A DNA stretch of 64,000 nt, taken from the NCBI RefSeq assembly GCF_014646295.1, contig NZ_BMNE01000009.1, positions 62,001 through 126,000 on the forward strand, given 5' to 3'. The stretch comes from Nocardia rhizosphaerihabitans. Its GTDB lineage: Bacteria > Actinomycetota > Actinomycetes > Mycobacteriales > Mycobacteriaceae. Positions 45,531 through 52,004 of this stretch are shown one piece after another. The first letter of the stretch is position 1; every line of letters begins with the position of its first letter. The notes beneath the pieces were generated by a model. That model did not search any database. It was not told the DNA's origin and saw only the letters and a list, made by a program, of their open reading frames with translations. Position numbers and translations under genes: made by a program.

Positions 45531-47519
45531 ATGGATACCGAGAGCGCAACACGCACCGCCGCATGGCGCGAACAGATGGACGCCGCGGCGCGGCGCTTCG
45601 CCAAGAGCGCCGACGAGCGCGCCGAGGTGACCCGCAAACGCAAGGCGACCGAATCCGACGTCGTCGACACCGACGAACAGATCATCGCCCGCGCCGACCG
45701 GCTGTTCACCAGCGGCGAAGTGCCCGCCCAGGCGGCGGTCGAACTGGGCAGACAGGAACCGCTCGACACCATCGGCTCGCTGGAACGCATCATCGGCTTC
45801 GCCAACGACCTCCAGGCCGTCAATTTCCTGACCCGCGGTGCCCGCGCGGCGGCCGCGGTCGCCCGGATCACCCTGTCCCACAACAGCCGTGAGGTGCCGA
45901 TGGGCACCGGATCGCTGGTGTCACCGCAACTGTTGCTCACCAACAACCATGTGCTGCCGACAGCGGACAAGGCCGAGTCGGTCGTGATCGAGTTCGGGGC
46001 CGAGACCGGTATCGATAATCAGCACAACCCGGTGACGAAGTATCGGCTCGCGCCGGGCGACTTCTTCGTCACGAACAAACATCTCGACTACACGCTGGTG
46101 CGCGTGGCGCCGGGACCCGACGGTGCCGTCCCCGGCACGACATTCGGCTGGAACCGGTTGATCGCCGACACCGGCAAGATCGTGGTCGGCGAGGCGATGA
46201 ACGTCATCGGCCACCCGCAGGGCAGGCTCAAGGAGATCTCGATCCGCGACAACCGGCTCGACCTGCAACTCGACGACTTCCTGCACTACACCTCCGATAC
46301 CGAACCGGGCAATTCCGGCTCGCCCGTCTTCAACGATCAGTGGGAGATGGTCGCGCTGCACCACGCGGGCGTCCCGAAGAAGGACGACAACGGCCGGATG
46401 CTGCGCAAGGACGGCAAGGTGTGGCAGAGCGGCGACGGTGACGACGCGATCCACTGGATCGCCAACGAGGGCGTCCGGGTGAGCGTGCTGCTGCGAGATC
46501 TCGGCAAGCAGTCGTTCGATCCGGCACAGCGAAAGCTCCTCGACGAACTCGGGCCCACGGCAGGCTTGTCGGCCGATACCGTGGTCGCCGACGTGACAAT
46601 GCCTGCGCCACGGCATATTTCGGCGGTCGAGGCGGTGGTGCGCGGCGTGCAGGGCAGGTCGAGCGCGTTCGGTGGTCGGCGCAGTGTGGTGTTCCTGCAC
46701 GGGCGTAGTCAGCAGGGCCGCGACCCGACCGACCTGCGTCGCGCCTGGACCGCGGGCCTGAACAAAGGCCTCACCCTCGCCGACCTGAGCCCGATCGACC
46801 CCGCCGACGCCTACTTCCCCTTCTACGGCGACCAGCTCGTCGCGAGCCTCGGCACCCAGGAATCGGTCGTCGACACCGGCTCGGAACTCTACGAGAGCCT
46901 GGTCGCCGAGGCGGCACAGCGCGCGGGCATGCCCAGCGCCGGTGAGGTCGCCACCGATCCGATCGCGGAGGAACGGTTCGGCGGGTTCGGCTCGGTCGTC
47001 CTCGGCCGGGTGCGCGACCAGCTCGGCTGGATCGCCGCGCGCAGCGGCCTCGACTCGCTGCTCATCGGGGCGATCTTCAAGGATGTCGCCGCCTATCTCG
47101 ACGACGAGCGGGTGCGCAAGGGCGTGCTCGACACCGTACTCGCCGACATGCCCGCCGGCGGCGAGGTGATCCTGGTCAGCCACAGTCTGGGCACCGTCGT
47201 CGCGATGGACCTGCTCACCCAGCTGCCACGGGAACTGGACGTGAGCCTGCTGGTGACCGCGGGCAGCCCGCTCGGCCTGGACGGGGTCTACGGCAAGCTG
47301 CTCAGCGGTGGAGCGAGCAGGCCGGAACGGGTCGGCGAGTGGCTCAACACCTGGTACGCCGGTGATCCGATCGCCATCGGCTGCCCGCTGCGCCCGGCGT
47401 GGGGCAACGACCTGCGGGATCTCCCGGTCGACAACCCCAAGGAACGGGCACACGACATCGCCGAATACCTCGCCCATGCCGCGGTGGCGGCGACGATCGG
47501 ACGGACACTGTCCGCCTGA
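45531..47519 (+). CDS. Serine protease (V8/trypsin-like) fused to alpha/beta hydrolase
   Basis: A 662-residue two-domain enzyme. After about 100 helical residues (WREQMDAAARRFAKSADERAEV onward) comes a chymotrypsin-fold protease of the V8/S1B type with a complete triad: His140 (LTNNHVLP), Asp186 (LDYTLVRV) and Ser262 (EPGNSGSPVF). The C-terminal half starts at about residue 385 (SVVFLHGRSQQGRDP) and is an alpha/beta-hydrolase-like domain with Ser552 in SHSLGTV and a final His-containing tail. No signal peptide is present. ATG 45531 is preceded by GAGGTGACCC. Motif copy 2 lies 67 bp upstream. The pairing of a protease with an esterase/lipase-like domain is unusual; both domains appear catalytically intact. 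Confidence 0.88.
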   Translation: MDTESATRTAAWREQMDAAARRFAKSADERAEVTRKRKATESDVVDTDEQIIARADRLFTSGEVPAQAAVELGRQEPLDTIGSLERIIGFANDLQAVNFLTRGARAAAAVARITLSHNSREVPMGTGSLVSPQLLLTNNHVLPTADKAESVVIEFGAETGIDNQHNPVTKYRLAPGDFFVTNKHLDYTLVRVAPGPDGAVPGTTFGWNRLIADTGKIVVGEAMNVIGHPQGRLKEISIRDNRLDLQLDDFLHYTSDTEPGNSGSPVFNDQWEMVALHHAGVPKKDDNGRMLRKDGKVWQSGDGDDAIHWIANEGVRVSVLLRDLGKQSFDPAQRKLLDELGPTAGLSADTVVADVTMPAPRHISAVEAVVRGVQGRSSAFGGRRSVVFLHGRSQQGRDPTDLRRAWTAGLNKGLTLADLSPIDPADAYFPFYGDQLVASLGTQESVVDTGSELYESLVAEAAQRAGMPSAGEVATDPIAEERFGGFGSVVLGRVRDQLGWIAARSGLDSLLIGAIFKDVAAYLDDERVRKGVLDTVLADMPAGGEVILVSHSLGTVVAMDLLTQLPRELDVSLLVTAGSPLGLDGVYGKLLSGGASRPERVGEWLNTWYAGDPIAIGCPLRPAWGNDLRDLPVDNPKERAHDIAEYLAHAAVAATIGRTLSA

Positions 47520-47547
47520 GACGAATCGGTGCGGAGCCGCGGATGTG

Positions 47548-47565
47548 GGGTAGTGCGTTACGCGT
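47548..47565 (+). promoter_or_regulatory. Shared motif, copy 3 (GGGTAGTGCGTTACGCGT)
   Basis: Third copy, ending 70 bp before ATG 47636. The conserved spacing supports that start over the ATG at 47615. Confidence 0.65.
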
Positions 47566-47635
47566 TCGGAATGGCCTGCCCGCGCGAGATGATCAGTGCG
47601 CAGGGTTTCTCCACATGGTTCGAAAGGACAGGGAG

Positions 47636-48040
47636 ATGTTGGTTTCGGAGATGGAAGACGCGGTCCTGGCAGCCAGCCCGGACACCGAAGAGGAGCTGTT
47701 CGTGGAGACGAAATCGCAGGCCGGATATCGCGACAACGGCGTCGGGATCAGGGGAGTCGGCCACACGAACGTCTCGTCCATCTTCTGGGCTCAGCGGGTG
47801 TTGCACACGCACGGCACCGGCGCCTGGGTGTTCGGATTCCCGACCACCCAGGTCTGTGCCGACAGCCAGGTGTCGGTCACCATGACCGAGCTGGATGGCA
47901 ACGGCATCCCGTTTTTCGGACGCGCAACGATGCAGGTCCGCAATGTCGTCCCGCATGCCGACGGCACCATGACGGTGCGGTACCACGTCGGCTGGGACGC
48001 CAACCTCAGGGTGCTGTTCAACTTCATCGTCGTGAACTGA
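47636..48040 (+). CDS. Unknown 134-residue protein in the motif regulon
   Basis: No family recognised. The protein is small, without signal peptide or transmembrane helix, acidic at the N-terminus (MEDAVLAASPDTEEELFVE) and probably beta-rich afterwards (AWVFGFPTTQVCADSQVSVTMTELDGNG, TMTVRYHVGW). ATG 47636 was chosen for AAAGGA at 47623-47628 and for the 70-bp distance to motif copy 3, close to that of the two previous genes. It lies between the protease-hydrolase and a minus-strand unknown gene. A partner, inhibitor or substrate of a neighbouring enzyme is conceivable but not shown. Confidence 0.65.
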   Translation: MLVSEMEDAVLAASPDTEEELFVETKSQAGYRDNGVGIRGVGHTNVSSIFWAQRVLHTHGTGAWVFGFPTTQVCADSQVSVTMTELDGNGIPFFGRATMQVRNVVPHADGTMTVRYHVGWDANLRVLFNFIVVN

Positions 48041-48050
48041 CGACAACGCA

Positions 48051-48821
48051 CTACTCGCTGCGCACCGATCCGGCTGCCGTCAGCGCGCCGAGTACCTGTT
48101 CGGTCTTGGCGGGCCCGGTCGCGATCGACAGGCCGTGCCCGCGCACGGTGGCGTGGAACCGGCGCTGCACCTCGAGGGCGCGCGCCCGCAGTTGCGCCGG
48201 TGCTTCCCCGGGTACTGGCGTCACCGTGAGCGCCAGCTCGAACAGGTCGAGGCCGCCGACGGTCCAGCGTTCGGCGTCGACTTCCAGCCCGCCGAGGTGC
48301 ACCTTCGTCCACCTCGTCGACGCGACCGGGCCCATCGCCCGCAGGTGCTCGACCGCGACGCCGGGGGGCGTGCAGCTCACCACGAATTGGCGCTGAGCGG
48401 AGTCGAGGGCCTCGGTGACGTCCTCACCGCGCAGCGCGGCCACCCGCAGCGAGCCGGGCGGGCGTTTGCTCACCAGCGAGGCCGACAGCACCCGCTCCTC
48501 GCCGCACCAGTCGCCTTCGATGCGGTATCGCACCGCCTCGTCGGTGAACGAGGTCGACCAGCGCCCCATCAGCTGGGACGGCTCGCACGGCCGCAGCGTG
48601 ACGGTCAGGTCGTCGTGCTCGCCGCTACGCAGCCGGATGGCGATCCGGCCCGCACGGCCAGACGCATCACCCACATCAGGGCGAGGGGGTTCGGCGAACC
48701 ACACGTCGCGGCTGATCGCGGCGGCGTTCGTACACCCGAGCCGGGTTTGTACGTCGACGAGATCGCCGTCGAGATTGACCTTGATTTCGATCGGAGTAAT
48801 CACCCAAGCAGCGTGACCCAT
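48051..48821 (-). CDS. Unknown 256-residue protein in the motif regulon
   Basis: No family recognised. It is predicted soluble and beta-rich in the first 150 residues (TPIEIKVNLDGDLVDVQTRL, IAIRLRSGEHDDLTVTLRP), followed by mixed structure. Start is either ATG 48821 or GTG 48803 (VITPIEIKV); neither has a strong ribosome site. It is the only minus-strand gene of the region, and motif copy 4 lies upstream in its own direction, 16-34 bp from the start. Confidence 0.65.
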   Translation of the reverse strand: MGHAAWVITPIEIKVNLDGDLVDVQTRLGCTNAAAISRDVWFAEPPRPDVGDASGRAGRIAIRLRSGEHDDLTVTLRPCEPSQLMGRWSTSFTDEAVRYRIEGDWCGEERVLSASLVSKRPPGSLRVAALRGEDVTEALDSAQRQFVVSCTPPGVAVEHLRAMGPVASTRWTKVHLGGLEVDAERWTVGGLDLFELALTVTPVPGEAPAQLRARALEVQRRFHATVRGHGLSIATGPAKTEQVLGALTAAGSVRSE

Positions 48822-48837
48822 CGCCCCGCCACCCGGC

Positions 48838-48855
48838 GCGCGTAATTCGCTACTC
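48838..48855 (-). promoter_or_regulatory. Shared motif, copy 4, minus strand (GAGTAGCGAATTACGCGC)
   Basis: Read on the minus strand, this fits the motif and points toward the gene starting at 48821. The distance to the start (16-34 bp) is shorter than in the plus-strand copies, so this copy is less certain. Confidence 0.5.
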
Positions 48856-48937
48856 GATTGCTGAAAGGCGAGCCGCGGTGGTGGTCGCCGAAATCGTTAT
48901 CCGGAACATCACCCGCGTGCGGACGTACGCGATGGGC

Positions 48938-48955
48938 GAGTAGTCCACTACCCGT
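48938..48955 (+). promoter_or_regulatory. Shared motif, copy 5 (GAGTAGTCCACTACCCGT)
   Basis: The most symmetrical copy; it ends 84 bp before the start of the haem peroxidase/dioxygenase gene. Confidence 0.65.
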
Positions 48956-49039
48956 GACAGGGAGTCCGCCCGTGCCGGACACTGATTTCCGACCAGTTCT
49001 CGTACGCCGCGATTCGAGCCAGCCACGTGGAGGTTCTCG

Positions 49040-50821
49040 ATGGTCAAGACGACTCCGTTTGTCACCCGCTTGGCGGTCGGGGCCGCCGAAGCACTCGATC
49101 GGCGCATCGGCTGGTTCCGTTTGCCGCCGCCGCTGGGGCTGGCCGTCCTGGTCGGCCTGCGCAGCCGGCTCCGCGCGCAGAATCTCTTCGACAGCGGCGG
49201 GCATCCGGGCGACCCGCTGCCACCGGACGAGGCAGGCGAGCACCGGGGCGCGCGCACCGTCGACGGCACCTACAACAACCCCGCCGATCCGAGGACAGGG
49301 TCGGTCGGCTGCCGTTTCGGCCGCAACTTCCCGCTCGCGCACACCCACCCGGAGGACGCCGCGCGCATTCTGGAACCCAACCCGCGCCTGATCAGCACGC
49401 AACTGCTGACCCGCGACCGGTTCCAGCCCGCCACGACTTTGAACCTGCTGGCGGCGGCCTGGATCCAATTCGAGGTGCACGACTGGTTCGACCACGACGA
49501 CGCCGACACCGAGCCGTTCACGGTGACACTGGACGCGCAGGATCCGTGGCCGGACCCGCCGATGACCATCCCGCGCACCGCCTCGGTGCCGAGCCCCGAA
49601 CCAGGCGGTCCGCCGACGTACACCACCGTGGAGAGCCACTGGTGGGACGCCTCTCAGATCTATGGCAGCACAGCGGAATTCGCGGCCGCCATGCGATCGG
49701 GCAAGGGCGGCGAACTCGTCATCGACGAACTGGGCCTGCCACCGTTGGACGCGGAAAGCCTGATCGCGCTGTCGGACGCGGCGGCCAACGCCTGGGTCGG
49801 CCTTGCCCTGCTGCATTCGCTGTTCCTGCGTGAACACAATGCGATCTGCCGTCGCCTGAGCAGGCGCTACCCCGACCTCGACGACCAACAGCTCTACGAC
49901 ACCGCACGTCTGGTCAACTCGGCCCTGATCGCGAAGATCCACACCGTCGACTGGACACCGGCCGTCATCGCGCATCCCACCACCGTCGCCGCCATGCGCG
50001 CCAACTGGTTCGGGGTGCTCGGCGAGCGGGTGGCCCGCCGGTTCGGCAGGCTCGCCGACAACGAAGTGCTGTGCGGCATACCGGGATCCGCGGTCGACGA
50101 CCACGGCGTGCCGTACTCGCTGACCGAGGAATTCGTCTCCGTGTACCGAATGCATCCGCTCATCCCCGACGAACTCGTTGTCCGCAGCCGCGCCGACGAC
50201 AGCGTCCTGGCCGAATATCCGCTCCCGGAGCTGGGCGTCGCCCACATTCGCGAACGCCTCGCCGAGACACCGATGGACACGCTGCTCTACTCGTTCGGTC
50301 GCGCCAACCCCGGCGCGCTGACTCTGCACAACTATCCGCGGCACCTGCAGAACCTCACCCGCCCCGGGCGTCCGCTGCTCGACCTGGCGACCGTCGACAT
50401 CCTGCGGGTCCGCGAGCGGGGCGTGCCGCGCTACAACGAATTCCGCAAGCACCTGCGACTGCCCCCGGCCACCTCGTTCGACCAGCTGACCGACAATCCG
50501 CAGTGGGCCAGCGAACTCGAGCAGATCTACGGCGACGTGGACGACGTCGACCTCATGATCGGGCTCTATGCCGAGCCCAAGCCGCCCGGTTTCGGCTTCA
50601 GCGACACCGCGTTCCGGGTGTTCGTGCTGATGGCGTCGCGGCGGCTGTCCGCCGACCGGTTCTTCACCACCGACTTCCGCCCCGAGGTCTACACCGAGGC
50701 GGGCATGGCGTGGGTGCGCGACAACTCGATGCGCAGCGTCCTGCTGCGCCACTTTCCCACGCTGGCGCCCGCACTCGACGGCGTCGCGAATCCGTTCGCG
50801 CCGTGGAGGAGCCGACGATGA
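49040..50821 (+). CDS. Animal-type haem peroxidase, cyclooxygenase/alpha-dioxygenase-like
   Basis: A 593-residue haem protein of the peroxidase-cyclooxygenase superfamily. Distal His147 lies in WIQFEVHDWFDH, very like the HDW segment of fatty-acid alpha-dioxygenases. LLHSLFLREHNAI is the conserved peroxidase helix. VYRMHPLIPD carries Tyr369 and His372, which align with the catalytic radical Tyr385 and proximal His388 of cyclooxygenase (YHWHPLLPD). Having both points to a fatty-acid dioxygenase rather than a plain peroxidase (inference). No signal peptide or EGF domain is present. ATG 49040 follows GGAGG. It is translationally coupled by ATGA to the catalase-like gene, so the two products probably act in sequence. 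Motif copy 5 is 84 bp upstream. Confidence 0.9.
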   Translation: MVKTTPFVTRLAVGAAEALDRRIGWFRLPPPLGLAVLVGLRSRLRAQNLFDSGGHPGDPLPPDEAGEHRGARTVDGTYNNPADPRTGSVGCRFGRNFPLAHTHPEDAARILEPNPRLISTQLLTRDRFQPATTLNLLAAAWIQFEVHDWFDHDDADTEPFTVTLDAQDPWPDPPMTIPRTASVPSPEPGGPPTYTTVESHWWDASQIYGSTAEFAAAMRSGKGGELVIDELGLPPLDAESLIALSDAAANAWVGLALLHSLFLREHNAICRRLSRRYPDLDDQQLYDTARLVNSALIAKIHTVDWTPAVIAHPTTVAAMRANWFGVLGERVARRFGRLADNEVLCGIPGSAVDDHGVPYSLTEEFVSVYRMHPLIPDELVVRSRADDSVLAEYPLPELGVAHIRERLAETPMDTLLYSFGRANPGALTLHNYPRHLQNLTRPGRPLLDLATVDILRVRERGVPRYNEFRKHLRLPPATSFDQLTDNPQWASELEQIYGDVDDVDLMIGLYAEPKPPGFGFSDTAFRVFVLMASRRLSADRFFTTDFRPEVYTEAGMAWVRDNSMRSVLLRHFPTLAPALDGVANPFAPWRSRR

Positions 50822-51912
50822 CCTACCTGCGCTACCACGAGGACCTCGAAAACCCGCGGCCCGACGAAGAGCAGGACATCGACAAGATCATCGCGGTCCT
50901 GCGCGACAACAACGAACGCGCCTACCGCAAGTACAAGCGCGGATTGCGCGACGCGCACGCCAAGAGCCACGGCATCCTGCGCGGCGAGCTGACCGTGCCG
51001 GCGGGCCTGCCGCCCGAACTGGCACAGGGTCTGTTCGCCACCCCGGCCACCTATCCGGTGATCGCCCGGCTGTCGAGCACCTCCGGGGTGATCCGCAGCG
51101 ACCAGTTGCGCGGTGTCCGCGGGCTGGGGATCAAAGTGCTCGGCGTGGACGGGCCACGGGCATTGCCCGGCGACGAGGCCACCACGCAGGACTTCATCAT
51201 GGTCACCCACCGGGAATTCCTGTTCGCCGACGCGCACGCCTACCTGATGAAGGGCATGCCGACCGCCTGGGTGCTCGCGCGGTTGCCCGATCCCGTATTG
51301 CAATCCGGCAGTAGCCTTCTCGCCGCCCTGGACCAGCACGTGCTGCGGCGGTTCGGACAGGGCGTGCCACCGAATCTGGGCGTCTTCATCGCGCCCAACA
51401 CCCACATTCTGGGCGAGACGTTCTACACCTCGGCGCCCGTGCGCTACGGCGACTACGTGGCCAAGCTGCTCTATGTTCCGGTGTCGCCGGAAGTCGTTGC
51501 GCTGCAAGGGCAGCCGGTGAGCGAAGCGGCGGGAGTGAACGTCCATCAGGATTCGGTCATCGATTTCTTCGCCTCGCACAGCGCCACGTACGAGCTGCGT
51601 GCGCAACTGTGCACCGACGCCGCAACCATGCCGATCGAGGACGCGACCGTGCCGTGGCCGGAAGACGAATCACCGCACCGCACCGTCGCGACGATCCGCT
51701 TCGACGTGCAGGATCCCTACACGCCCGAACGGCGTGCCTACGGCGATGATGTGCTGTCGTTCAACTCCTGGCGCGGTCTCGACGCGCACCGTCCGCTCGG
51801 TTCGATCAACCGGCTCAAGCAGCGCGTCTACGAGGCGTCGAGCAACTTCCGCCACGACGTCAACAACGCGCCCCGGCTCGAGCCACGCGACGCCACCGAG
51901 CTGCCGCCATGA
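50818..51912 (+). CDS. Catalase-like haem protein (catalase-related hydroperoxidase)
   Basis: A 364-residue protein of the short catalase-related family. Distal His51 is in AKSHGILRGELTV, and PVIARLSSTSGVIRSDQLRGVRGLGIKVLG matches the family haem-binding region. It is shorter than a true catalase (about 480 or more) and may lack the full channel, so a hydroperoxide-processing role (peroxidase, dehydrase or allene-oxide-synthase-like) is more likely than bulk peroxide removal. The ATG overlaps the preceding stop, after GAGGAG. The stop overlaps an ATG at 51909. The proximal Tyr could not be assigned safely. Confidence 0.85.
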   Translation: MTYLRYHEDLENPRPDEEQDIDKIIAVLRDNNERAYRKYKRGLRDAHAKSHGILRGELTVPAGLPPELAQGLFATPATYPVIARLSSTSGVIRSDQLRGVRGLGIKVLGVDGPRALPGDEATTQDFIMVTHREFLFADAHAYLMKGMPTAWVLARLPDPVLQSGSSLLAALDQHVLRRFGQGVPPNLGVFIAPNTHILGETFYTSAPVRYGDYVAKLLYVPVSPEVVALQGQPVSEAAGVNVHQDSVIDFFASHSATYELRAQLCTDAATMPIEDATVPWPEDESPHRTVATIRFDVQDPYTPERRAYGDDVLSFNSWRGLDAHRPLGSINRLKQRVYEASSNFRHDVNNAPRLEPRDATELPP

Positions 51913-51967
51913 CCATCGCCCTACCCGACCGACCAGCCCGGAAATTAGTTGCACCTGCACATATCCG

Positions 51968-51996
51968 TTGTGACACGGCCGGGCGGGAACTAGAAT
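51968..51996 (+). promoter_or_regulatory. Near-consensus sigma-70-type promoter of the LuxR gene
   Basis: TTGTGA (51968-51973), a 17-bp spacer and TAGAAT (51991-51996). Transcription would start at about 52003-52005, at the ATG, giving a leaderless or near-leaderless mRNA. Confidence 0.75.
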
Positions 51997-52004
51997 TTTG
52001 CCGT

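Noticed and set aside
48046..48063. GAGTAGTGCGTT on the minus strand, similar to motif copy 3
   Set aside because: It includes the stop codon of the minus-strand gene, the right half is lost, and no gene starts downstream.
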